Assembly (NCBI GenBank): GCA_965249955.1
Contig: OZ252261.1
Location: 1,984,001-2,048,000 of the forward strand
DNA length: 64,000 nucleotides
Reading direction: 5' to 3'
From: SB11 sp965249955
Lineage (GTDB): Bacteria > Bacteroidota > Bacteroidia > UBA8524
The notes beneath the pieces are model-generated. The model had not been told where the DNA came from. It searched no databases and saw only the letters and a list, made by a program, of their open reading frames with translations. Position numbers and translations under genes: made by a program. Position 1 is the first letter of the stretch, and each line of letters starts with the position of its first letter. Positions 1 through 7,074 of the stretch are shown here, in pieces.

Positions 1-37
1 CACATTTTCTCATCTGCACATCTACATATTTCCTTGC

Positions 38-1486
38 CTACATCATCTCTTCCAGCACTGCCCTATCGTCAAAAGGGTGTTTAATGCCCTTTATTTCTTG
101 GTAGGTCTCGTGGCCTTTACCTGCTATCAGCAGTATATCGCCTTTGCTTGCCAGTGCAACGGCGGTTTTTATCGCTTCTTTTCTGTCGGTAATTTTTAGC
201 ACCTTTTTATAGTGTTGCCCGGGTACGCCCTGCATCATGTCTTCTAAAATGGCTTCGGGGTCTTCGCTACGCGGATTATCTGAGGTAAAAATTGCTCTAT
301 CACTTAGCTCTACTGCTACTGCTGCCATTTCGGGGCGTTTGGTAGCATCACGGTCGCCGCCGCAACCTATTATGGTTATCAGTTGTTCGTTTTTGCTGCG
401 TATTTGGTTTATGGTTTCCAATACGTTTTTAAGCGCATCAGGCGTATGGGCATAGTCTACTATGCCTATTAAACCACTATCCGATTGTATATACTCAAAC
501 CTGCCTCTTACAGGAGGCAAAGTGCTAAGTGTGGTAATTATTTGTTCTTTTTCTTCGCCTAATAAAAATGCGGCAGCGTATACTGCCAAAAGGTTGTAGG
601 CATTAAATGTGCCTGTAAGCCTGTACCATGCCTCTTGCCCGTCAATCTCAAGCAGCATTCCTCTAAAATCATGCTCTATAATTCGGCAATGAAAATCCGA
701 CATGCCTTTCATGGCATAGTTGTATTTGCTGGCGCTTGTGTTTTGCAACATCACTTGCCCGTTGCGGTCGTCTTTATTGGTAAGGGCAAAGGCATCACTA
801 TCCAATTCGTCAAAAAATTTCTTTTTGGCCTTTAGGTAATTATCAAACGTGTGGTGATAATCAAGATGGTCGTGGGTGATATTGGTAAATATTCCACCCG
901 CAAATTTTTGTCCTTTTATACGGTTTTGGTGTATAGCATGGCTACTACACTCCATAAACACAAACGAGCAATCTTCATCGGCCATTTGGCGCAAAAGCGC
1001 GGTGAGGCTAATGGCATCGGGGGTAGTGTGTGTAGCCGGTATAGGTGTGGTGCCAATAATATTTTGCACAGTGGATACCAACCCGCATTTGTAACCCAAA
1101 CGGGTGTATAACTGGAATAGGAGCGAGGCTACAGTGGTTTTTCCGTTTGTGCCCGTTACTCCCACTAACTTAAACTCATGCGAGGGGTTGTCATAATAAT
1201 TACAGGCCATTGAGCCTATAACATCTAAGGTATCTTTTACCTGTATCCAAACTATGTTTTCAGAGGGATTGACGGGTAATTCTTGACAAACAATAGCCAC
1301 AGCACCGCTTTCAATAACAGCGGGTATATACTTGTGCCCGTCTGTTAGGCTTCCCTTAACAGCAAAAAAGACCGAACCTTTTTCGGCTTTGCGAGAATCA
1401 AGGCACAGTGAGGTAATGGCAATTGAAGTATCGCCAAGCACCTGCACGGTTTTTATGTTGCTTAATATGTTTGCTACTGTTGTCAA
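38..1486 (-). CDS. murE: UDP-N-acetylmuramoyl-L-alanyl-D-glutamate--2,6-diaminopimelate ligase MurE
   Basis: Cytoplasmic Mur ligase that adds meso-diaminopimelate to UDP-MurNAc-L-Ala-D-Glu using ATP, the third amino-acid step of peptidoglycan precursor synthesis. The 482-residue length is normal for MurE. The ATP-binding loop GVTGTNGKTT is at residues 109-118. The DNPR motif at about 403-406 is the signature that selects meso-DAP over lysine. The central-domain segment TNITHDHLDYH and the C-terminal GKGHETYQ are also typical. It is the last gene visible in the minus-strand mraZ-rsmH-ftsL-ftsI-murE run, with one base between it and ftsI, so it is surely co-transcribed. The rest of the cluster (mraY, murD and others) would lie beyond the left edge. 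Confidence 0.97.
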   Translation of the reverse strand: MTTVANILSNIKTVQVLGDTSIAITSLCLDSRKAEKGSVFFAVKGSLTDGHKYIPAVIESGAVAIVCQELPVNPSENIVWIQVKDTLDVIGSMACNYYDNPSHEFKLVGVTGTNGKTTVASLLFQLYTRLGYKCGLVSTVQNIIGTTPIPATHTTPDAISLTALLRQMADEDCSFVFMECSSHAIHQNRIKGQKFAGGIFTNITHDHLDYHHTFDNYLKAKKKFFDELDSDAFALTNKDDRNGQVMLQNTSASKYNYAMKGMSDFHCRIIEHDFRGMLLEIDGQEAWYRLTGTFNAYNLLAVYAAAFLLGEEKEQIITTLSTLPPVRGRFEYIQSDSGLIGIVDYAHTPDALKNVLETINQIRSKNEQLITIIGCGGDRDATKRPEMAAVAVELSDRAIFTSDNPRSEDPEAILEDMMQGVPGQHYKKVLKITDRKEAIKTAVALASKGDILLIAGKGHETYQEIKGIKHPFDDRAVLEEMM

Positions 1487-1487
1487 A

Positions 1488-3593
1488 TCAACTTAATTCT
1501 AAATAAACTATACCGCCTCTTATTACTTTTTGCCCCGGTGGCAGGGATTGCTTACGCACTTTTCCGCTGCCCGTAAAGCGGACTTTCATTCCGGCATTTT
1601 CTATAAGAAAAAGGGCGTCTTTTAACCCCATTCCTGTTACATCGGGTATAAGGCCGCTAATCATTTTGCGCTCTTTCATTTTTAGCGACTCTTGGTCTCT
1701 TCGCGCGCTTACCCATTGGTTTTCATCCACCTCAAGCTCTTCGTGTGATGATATACCCAGTGCGTTCAGCACTTTTTGCAAGTCGTTTTTTTGTGCTACT
1801 TTGGGGGTAGGCAAGGTGTTGTCCGTTACCATTTCGCGCTGTTCAATATCTACGTGCAACTCTAGTTTGCTGGCATATACTTTATCGGCTATTTCTTTAA
1901 ATACTGGGCCTGATACCAAGCTGCCGTAATAAATGCCGTTTGAGGCTCCGTTTATTGATACTATACAGGTATACTGCGGGTCATTGGCAGGAAAATAGCC
2001 CGCAAACGACGATTTGTAGTATTTGCGGTAGCCGTGTTTGGCATCGGCCATTTGTGCTGTACCTGTTTTGCCTGCTACGGTGTAGTTGTCGTTTTTTAGG
2101 TTGGTGGCTGTGCCTCTTAGCACAACGCCTTCCATAGCCTGTTTTACTTTTTTTAGTGTACTTTTTGAGCAGATACTTTTGTTTAGTACTTGTGTTTCAA
2201 AGCGTTCAACCAGTTTGCCCACATTACGTACTTCGCGCACAAACACGGGTTTCACCATTTTACCATCGTTAGCCACAGCATTGTATAGGGCTAACATTTG
2301 CAGGGGTGTAACCACACTCTCGTATCCTATCGACATCCAAGGCAGGGTGGTACCCGACCAATCGTTGTCGTTTGGGTTTTTAATTCGGGGTTTGCCTTCG
2401 CCAAATATTTGTAGGCCAAGGGGTTTGTTGATGCCTAGTTTGGTTATTTGCTCAACAAATTTTTCAGGCTCTTTGGCAAAGTGCTGAAACACCAGCTTGG
2501 ATATACCTACGTTTGATGATTTTTCGAAAGATTGTTGCAGGGTGAGCTTTTGGTAGGGGCTGTGCTCTGAGTCTTTCATGGTGCTGTTATAAAACGTGGT
2601 TACACCGTGTTCTATGTCTACACTGTCTTCCAACTCGGCAACGCCACTTTCTAACAGGGCTATTAGCGAGGCTAGTTTAAAGGTTGAGCCCGGTTCGGCA
2701 CTTTCACCCACACCATAGTTATATACTTCTTCGTACCGTCCTTCACCTTTTCGGGTAAGGTTGGCAATGGCTTTTATATGGCCGGTTTTCACTTCCATTA
2801 GTATGGCACAGCCGCTTTCGGCATTGTTTTTTACTAAGGCTTCCATTAAGGCGTCTTCGGCAACGTCTTGTATGTTTATATCAATGGTAGTGTATATGTC
2901 TTTGCCGTTTTCAGGTTCTATTTCGTTGTCGTAATTAACGGGTATAGTTTGCCCTCCCGATACTTTTTGCATTAACCTTTTACCGCTAACACCTGATAGT
3001 ATATCGTTATAAGCTCCTTCTAAACCTACGGGGGCTACTCCCTCTCTGCTATACCCAATGGTTCGTTCGGCTAAAATTTTAAAGGGTTTTTGCCTGCGCT
3101 CTTGCTCTATTATTATGCAGCCGCCTTTGTATTTACCCAAACGGAATAAAGGCCAGTGTTTCATGCCTTTCATTTGATTATAGGTAACTTTACGTTTTAC
3201 TAAAAAATAGCGTTTGCCATCGGCACGGGCTTGTTTTAGCTGGCGCAGGTACTGTGCTTTGCTGGCGTCGCCAAAGGTTTTTGAAAGCAAAAAAGCTAAT
3301 GAATCAACCCCTTGTGTAAATACAGCAGGGGTAAGGCCATCGGCTTTCATATCCATGCGTATATCGTATACGGGTACTGATGTAGCTAAAAGGCTACCAT
3401 CTTCGGCATATATATTCCCGCGGGTGGCTTGTATGGTTTCGTACGATGTACCTAAATCTTTGGCCAGTTGTCTCCATTTATCCCCTTCAACAAATTGTAT
3501 GCGGAAAGCATACACCCCTATCATTACCCCAAAAACTGCGGTTAAAAAAAATGCAAGGTATACCCGCCACAATATGTCGCGCCTAACGTTCAT
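1488..3593 (-). CDS. ftsI: Septal peptidoglycan transpeptidase FtsI/PBP3 with C-terminal PASTA domain
   Basis: Class B penicillin-binding protein that cross-links septal peptidoglycan in the periplasm. It has one N-terminal membrane anchor (about residues 11-30), a dimerisation domain, then the transpeptidase domain with all three active-site motifs: STFK at 303-306 (catalytic Ser303), SSN at 359-361 and KTG at 509-511. A PASTA domain occupies about 645-701. E. coli FtsI has no PASTA domain, while many Bacteroidota and Gram-positive homologues do. The start overlaps the end of ftsL by 11 bases, which indicates translational coupling. The neighbours ftsL and murE fix its identity as the division-specific PBP. 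Confidence 0.96.
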   Translation of the reverse strand: MNVRRDILWRVYLAFFLTAVFGVMIGVYAFRIQFVEGDKWRQLAKDLGTSYETIQATRGNIYAEDGSLLATSVPVYDIRMDMKADGLTPAVFTQGVDSLAFLLSKTFGDASKAQYLRQLKQARADGKRYFLVKRKVTYNQMKGMKHWPLFRLGKYKGGCIIIEQERRQKPFKILAERTIGYSREGVAPVGLEGAYNDILSGVSGKRLMQKVSGGQTIPVNYDNEIEPENGKDIYTTIDINIQDVAEDALMEALVKNNAESGCAILMEVKTGHIKAIANLTRKGEGRYEEVYNYGVGESAEPGSTFKLASLIALLESGVAELEDSVDIEHGVTTFYNSTMKDSEHSPYQKLTLQQSFEKSSNVGISKLVFQHFAKEPEKFVEQITKLGINKPLGLQIFGEGKPRIKNPNDNDWSGTTLPWMSIGYESVVTPLQMLALYNAVANDGKMVKPVFVREVRNVGKLVERFETQVLNKSICSKSTLKKVKQAMEGVVLRGTATNLKNDNYTVAGKTGTAQMADAKHGYRKYYKSSFAGYFPANDPQYTCIVSINGASNGIYYGSLVSGPVFKEIADKVYASKLELHVDIEQREMVTDNTLPTPKVAQKNDLQKVLNALGISSHEELEVDENQWVSARRDQESLKMKERKMISGLIPDVTGMGLKDALFLIENAGMKVRFTGSGKVRKQSLPPGQKVIRGGIVYLELS

Positions 3594-3984
3594 CTTTTTC
3601 GATATAGGTTATTTTAAAAGGGGGAGTGCGCAGTTCTTTAAGCTCTGTGCCCTCTGCCTCTAGTCGTTTACTTACTTGTGATTGTTTTGACTGAAACATC
3701 AACTCTGATTTTATGGTGATGTACTCAGCTCTTAATTCTTTTATTTCGTCTTTTACGTCGTCGGTTCGGCGCACCACACGCTGTGCGTAGTGGGCGTTGT
3801 ATATATAAAACAAGCCTAAACCTGCTATAAAGAAAAACATAGGGAACAGCTTGCGCAGGTTCTCCTTATCCAAAAAGAAGGTATACTCTGAAGCACTAAG
3901 GAATTTTGAATGCTTTTTAGCTTTCTTTTCCTCTTGTTGCTCCACAGTTTCTTCTTGTGGTTTTTCTTTTACTTGGTTGTCCAT
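3583..3984 (-). CDS. ftsL: FtsL-like cell division protein
   Basis: Small bitopic membrane protein of 133 residues. A charged cytoplasmic tail rich in Glu, Lys and Gln (residues 1-30) is followed by one transmembrane segment at about 48-65, then a periplasmic stretch with coiled-coil character (about 70-115). This is the architecture of FtsL, which with FtsB/FtsQ recruits and activates FtsW-FtsI. Sequence conservation of FtsL is weak across phyla. The call therefore rests on topology and on its place between rsmH and ftsI, the same position as in E. coli. The end overlaps ftsI by 11 bases. In Bacteroidota it is often annotated as FtsL-like or as hypothetical. Confidence 0.8.
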   Translation of the reverse strand: MDNQVKEKPQEETVEQQEEKKAKKHSKFLSASEYTFFLDKENLRKLFPMFFFIAGLGLFYIYNAHYAQRVVRRTDDVKDEIKELRAEYITIKSELMFQSKQSQVSKRLEAEGTELKELRTPPFKITYIEKDER

Positions 3985-4054
3985 TTTATACTGCTTTTAG
4001 CCTTTGGCTATTGGCTTTTTTGTTTTATTTTTTCAATCTTTTACTTCCTTCGCG

Positions 4055-4162
4055 CCCTTCGACTTCGCTCAGGGTGACATCTACAGCATTATCCATTTAT
4101 CATTTAACAAACCTCCCCTAGCCCTTCCTTAATCCTAGCACAAACCCCTGCAAGGAGGGGAA
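4055..4162. repeat. Intergenic repeat-like sequences inside the dcw cluster
   Basis: The 188 bases between rsmH and ftsL are unusually long for this cluster and hold two compact sequences. The first, at 4055-4079, begins CCCTTCGACTTCG and ends CAGGGTGACA. The second, at 4111-4162, has CCTCCCC on the left and AAGGAGGGG on the right and could fold as an imperfect hairpin. As I recall, both kinds of sequence recur between genes in Bacteroidota genomes. Only one copy of each is visible here, so calling them dispersed repeats is recall plus inference. Confidence 0.4.
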
Positions 4163-4172
4163 CCGCCGCACC

Positions 4173-5075
4173 TTATAGCTTTTCGGCTATACGCAGTTTT
4201 GCGCTACGGGCGCGGGGGTTGCGGGCTAGTTCGTCGTCGTTTGCTATAATGGCTTTGGTAACTACTGCCTTAAATGGGCTGTGGCTATTGCCATATATAT
4301 CTTTGTCCTGTTTTCCTTCTATATTTCCTGTTTTTATAAAGTTCTTCACCATTCTATCTTCTAGCGAATGGTAAGACATTATTACTAACCGCCCGCCTTT
4401 GCCCAATACCTGTGCGCTTTGGTTTAGCAAATGCTCTAATACCTCTAACTCTTGGTTTACTTCAATGCGCAAGGCTTGAAATATTTTTGAGAGGTATTTG
4501 TTCTCTGCATCCCTAGGCAGGCTTTTCACCACGGCTTCCTTTAGTTGCCCTGTGGTTTTTATAGCCTGTATTTGGCGTGCATTTATTATGTTTTTTGTCA
4601 CCTTATAGGCATTGTCCAACTCACCGTAGTTTTTCAATACCTGCATCAGTTTTCGCTCGTCGTACCCGTTCACAATGTCAGCAGCAGTTTGGGCAGCGTT
4701 CTGATCCATACGCATATCCAAAGCTGCATCCCAACGGTGGGCAAAGCCTTTTTGGGGCTCATCTATTTGGTATGATGATATTCCCAAATCGGCCAAAAGG
4801 CCATCAGCGGGAAGCGCATCGTGGTATTTCAAAAAATTTTTCAGGTAGCGAAAATTGTGGTTCACCAAAATCAACCGCTCATCCTCTACCTTATTATTTA
4901 TCGCATCAGCATCTTGGTCAAAAGCCACCAATTTGCCTTTACTGCCTAGTTTGTTTAATATTTCGCGGCTGTGTCCGCCGCCGCCGTAGGTTACATCTAC
5001 ATATACCCCGTTGGGCTTTATATCAAGTGCTTCTATACACTCACTAAGCATCACGGGAACGTGATACTCACTCAT
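4173..5075 (-). CDS. rsmH: 16S rRNA (cytosine(1402)-N(4))-methyltransferase RsmH
   Basis: S-adenosylmethionine-dependent methyltransferase (formerly MraW) that methylates C1402 in the decoding centre of 16S rRNA. Length 300 residues is normal. The N-terminal HVPVML, the SAM-binding DVTYGGGGHS (about 27-36), the segment DGLLADLGISSYQID and the C-terminal SYHSLEDRMVKNF and NPRARSAKLR blocks are diagnostic. It overlaps mraZ by 8 bases, and the two are almost always paired at the head of the dcw cluster. Downstream is a 188-base gap before ftsL, which is odd for this otherwise tight operon. Confidence 0.97.
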   Translation of the reverse strand: MSEYHVPVMLSECIEALDIKPNGVYVDVTYGGGGHSREILNKLGSKGKLVAFDQDADAINNKVEDERLILVNHNFRYLKNFLKYHDALPADGLLADLGISSYQIDEPQKGFAHRWDAALDMRMDQNAAQTAADIVNGYDERKLMQVLKNYGELDNAYKVTKNIINARQIQAIKTTGQLKEAVVKSLPRDAENKYLSKIFQALRIEVNQELEVLEHLLNQSAQVLGKGGRLVIMSYHSLEDRMVKNFIKTGNIEGKQDKDIYGNSHSPFKAVVTKAIIANDDELARNPRARSAKLRIAEKL

Positions 5076-5541
5076 CTGTGCCCCCTTTTTTATTGTCCAG
5101 TTTGCCCATTACCTCCTCAGCCAGTTCTGAAAAATCGTCGGCACTCATATCAAACATTTCTGCATGGTTTTTAGCCGACCATATTTCTATCTTGTTTTCG
5201 TAGGCATACAGCACCAGCTCGTTTTCCAACTCTGCGTATTCCTGCAATTTTTTAGGTATCAGCACGCGTGATGCAGTGTCTATTTGCACCTCAGTAGCAC
5301 CGTTATTAAACAGGCGTATAAACATCCTGTCTTTTTTATTAAATGAGTTTAAGCCTTGCAGTTTGTCGGTTTCGTTTTGCCAATCGGTTTTGGTGTACAA
5401 GGTGAGGCATTTATCAAACCCGCGATTTACAACTAACCTATCGCCGGCCTCATCGGGAATTTGTTTGCGCAGGTGGGCAGGAAGCATAACTCTCCCCTTT
5501 CCATCCATTTTGCATTCATATTCTCCTATAAATTTGGGCAT
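5068..5541 (-). CDS. mraZ: Transcriptional regulator MraZ
   Basis: DNA-binding protein of the SpoVT/AbrB swapped-hairpin fold, forming ring oligomers and controlling the dcw operon. The 157-residue sequence has two MraZ repeats. Each contains the characteristic D-x-x-R-V-x-x-P element: DGKGRVMLPAHLR at about 13-25 and DTASRVLIPKKLQ at about 84-96. In E. coli MraZ binds direct TGGGN repeats spaced 10 bp apart in its own promoter, and such repeats are visible just upstream here (5595-5609, minus strand). First gene of the operon; its ATG is clear. Confidence 0.96.
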   Translation of the reverse strand: MPKFIGEYECKMDGKGRVMLPAHLRKQIPDEAGDRLVVNRGFDKCLTLYTKTDWQNETDKLQGLNSFNKKDRMFIRLFNNGATEVQIDTASRVLIPKKLQEYAELENELVLYAYENKIEIWSAKNHAEMFDMSADDFSELAEEVMGKLDNKKGGTDE

Positions 5542-5566
5542 AGTTCAGCGATAATAAAGGCTTCTT

Positions 5567-5609
5567 CAAAACTAGGGAATAAACCGACACAAAACCCCAT
5601 ATTCTCCCA
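5567..5609 (-). promoter_or_regulatory. mraZ promoter and MraZ operator (TGGGN box)
   Basis: On the minus strand, TAGTTTTG at 5574-5567 matches the Bacteroidota -7 element TAnnTTTG and lies 26 bases before the mraZ ATG. Upstream are two direct repeats with a 10-bp period, TGGGA (5609-5605) and TGGGG (5599-5595). Weaker flanking units sit in the same phase: TGTAG at 5619-5615 and TGTCG at 5589-5585. This matches the MraZ binding site described in E. coli (TGGGN, 5-base spacers). The box sits where the -33 element should be, so binding would be expected to block initiation. Confidence 0.6.
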
Positions 5610-5639
5610 CTTTTCTACACCAATTTTTTTCCACAAGGC

Positions 5640-5664
5640 AAAACCCTTGTGCCGCAAGGGTTTT
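5640..5664. terminator. Perfect 10-bp hairpin between mraZ and the lipoprotein gene
   Basis: AAAACCCTTG (5640-5649), a five-base loop TGCCG, then CAAGGGTTTT (5655-5664), a perfect stem. It lies upstream of both divergent genes, so it does not terminate either of them in the usual sense. It could be a stray terminator-like palindrome or a regulatory structure. The same stem core recurs at 43058-43090. Confidence 0.45.
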
Positions 5665-5760
5665 GTGGTGGGGTAGATTTTGTTTGAAAACTCAATTTTT
5701 TCGATTTTTATTTTGGGCTTTGACTTGATAGGGACTTAAAGTCTTTTAGAAAAAACTATG

Positions 5761-5768
5761 TATTTTTG
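5761..5768 (+). promoter_or_regulatory. Promoter -7 element of the 5793 lipoprotein gene
   Basis: TATTTTTG matches the Bacteroidota housekeeping -7 consensus TAnnTTTG and lies 24 bases before the ATG at 5793. No convincing TTTG -33 element is present at the usual 19-20 base spacing. Confidence 0.4.
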
Positions 5769-5792
5769 CACAGCTTTTGCTAAAAAAATACT

Positions 5793-6257
5793 ATGTACAA
5801 ATTAGTCTTATTGCTCCTAGTCCCTTTTTTGTTTTCGGCTTGTAAAAAATCAGAAAGTCCAGACCCAAATGATCCTGCTCGAAACGGTGAACATTTTCCA
5901 GGCCCTAAAGCATCGGTTTTGATATCGAAGCAATGGAAACTAACAGATAAAAAGGTGGTGTATGATAACGGTTTGCCTACTGAAGATTTTAGCAATGTGC
6001 CCGATTGTACCAAAGATAATTTGATAAGTTTTGCCCAAAATAAAAAGTATACTATTGATGAGGCAATTGATGTTTGCCCTGGAAATAACCAAACCACTGT
6101 GTTAGACTGGACAACTGTGAACGAGGAGCAAATAGTGGTGATTAATAATAAAAACTGGAGCTTAGTATCTATAAGCAGTACAAGTTTGGTGTTGCAATAT
6201 ACCAACTCAAGTCCGTCGCTTACGGTTACAACTACTGAAACGTATACAGCGCAGTAG
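5793..6257 (+). CDS. Small lipocalin-like lipoprotein of unknown function
   Basis: A 154-residue protein with a lipoprotein signal: hydrophobic residues 4-14, then lipobox FSAC with Cys17. It is therefore probably attached to the outer or inner membrane. The mature part contains a KQWKLTDK segment, repeated short beta-strands and a D-x-C-x-K-D-N motif (about 66-72) that precedes SFAQNKKYTIDE. This is the general pattern of Bacteroidota lipocalin-like (DUF4923/DUF5004-type) lipoproteins. A second cysteine pair may form a disulfide. I do not recognise a specific function. It stands alone, with its own promoter upstream and palindromes downstream. Confidence 0.8.
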   Translation: MYKLVLLLLVPFLFSACKKSESPDPNDPARNGEHFPGPKASVLISKQWKLTDKKVVYDNGLPTEDFSNVPDCTKDNLISFAQNKKYTIDEAIDVCPGNNQTTVLDWTTVNEEQIVVINNKNWSLVSISSTSLVLQYTNSSPSLTVTTTETYTAQ

Positions 6258-6348
6258 CAATAAAGATTTTTCTATTTAAATAACAAAAGTTCAGGGTAAG
6301 CAAGTTGCTTTCTTGTATTTACGATAGGTTAAATACCTGTCGCTTTTG

Positions 6349-6397
6349 AAATTACAGCACAAAGGGGGACTTTAAGTCCCCCTTTGTGCTGTAATTT
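6349..6397. terminator. Perfect 24-bp palindrome (terminator or palindromic repeat)
   Basis: Arms 6349-6372 and 6374-6397 are perfectly complementary around a single central T, with core GGGGGACTTTAAGTCCCCC. It lies between the convergent 5793 lipoprotein gene and the bacilliredoxin gene and could terminate both. A smaller palindrome with the same single-base centre, GGATTTTAAATCC, follows at 6408-6420. The arms are much longer than an ordinary terminator needs. Confidence 0.7.
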
Positions 6398-6452
6398 GGG
6401 TAGAATGGGATTTTAAATCCTATTTCTTGCCCACGGTAAATAACAATGTGGT

Positions 6453-6872
6453 TTAGCAATACTCTTTGTACACTTCGCCTAGGTGTTGCGAAATCATATC
6501 GGCTGTGCGGCCTTCGATATGATGACGTTCGATAAAGTGTACCAACTCTCCGTCTTTAAATAAAGCCATTGCCGGTGATGATGGCGGGTAGGGCACAAAA
6601 TATTCGCGCGCTTTGTTTACAGCGTCAGTTTCCATACCTGCAAACACAGTAAACAAATTGGCAGGTTTTTTATCGTTGCTTAACGATTTTATTGCACCCG
6701 GCCTAGCTGTTCCTGCTGCGCAACCGCACACAGAGTTTACTACTACTAATGCTGTGCCTTTGGTGTTTTCAATTGCGTTTGCAACCTCATCAGAGGTTAA
6801 AAGTTCGGTAAATCCATTATCTGTTAGCTCTTTACGCATCGGCGTAACAAGCATTTCGGGATATGAAGCCAT
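6453..6872 (-). CDS. Bacilliredoxin of the BrxA/BrxB family
   Basis: A 139-residue thioredoxin-fold protein of the YphP/YqiW (DUF1094) family, which removes bacillithiol or related thiols from proteins. The family's CGC active site is at Cys49-Gly-Cys51, inside VNSVCGCAAGTARPG. The C-terminal sequence PSSPAMALFKDGELVHFIERH is a typical thioredoxin-like cis-Pro strand and helix region. Length matches the family (about 137-145). It is a single-gene unit facing away from ahcY. The family suggests a bacillithiol-type thiol economy, which is known in some Bacteroidota; that is inference. Confidence 0.92.
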   Translation of the reverse strand: MASYPEMLVTPMRKELTDNGFTELLTSDEVANAIENTKGTALVVVNSVCGCAAGTARPGAIKSLSNDKKPANLFTVFAGMETDAVNKAREYFVPYPPSSPAMALFKDGELVHFIERHHIEGRTADMISQHLGEVYKEYC

Positions 6873-7031
6873 ATAGTTTTGTTGTTTAAACGTTAAAATT
6901 AAATTGCAAAGTTATTATAAATTAATGCAAAACCGTGCCAAAGGGTTTTGTGTAACTTTTGGCAGTATAAAGACAGGATTATCAAACATTAGTTTAACCC
7001 TTACATAAACTATAAATAGAGTATTTTGTTG

Positions 7032-7039
7032 TATTTTTG
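7032..7039 (+). promoter_or_regulatory. Candidate ahcY promoter -7 element
   Basis: TATTTTTG matches TAnnTTTG and precedes the ahcY ATG by 35 bases. No clear -33 TTTG is seen at the right spacing. The roughly 200-base intergenic region has no evident riboswitch fold. Confidence 0.4.
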
Positions 7040-7074
7040 TAAACTTTAAATTTCATACATAAATTAAACTTTAA

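Noticed and set aside
3214..3663. 149-codon open frame opposite ftsI/ftsL
   Set aside because: Antisense shadow of two well-identified division genes; no recognisable protein features.
4577..5047. 156-codon open frame opposite rsmH
   Set aside because: Shadow of rsmH with Cys/His/Pro-rich random-looking sequence.
5780..6205. 141-codon open frame opposite the 5793 lipoprotein
   Set aside because: The plus-strand frame has a proper lipoprotein signal and promoter element; the minus-strand frame has neither.
6873..7074. SAH or SAM riboswitch before ahcY
   Set aside because: The region is AT-rich with no paired stems of the required form; only a promoter-like element is visible.
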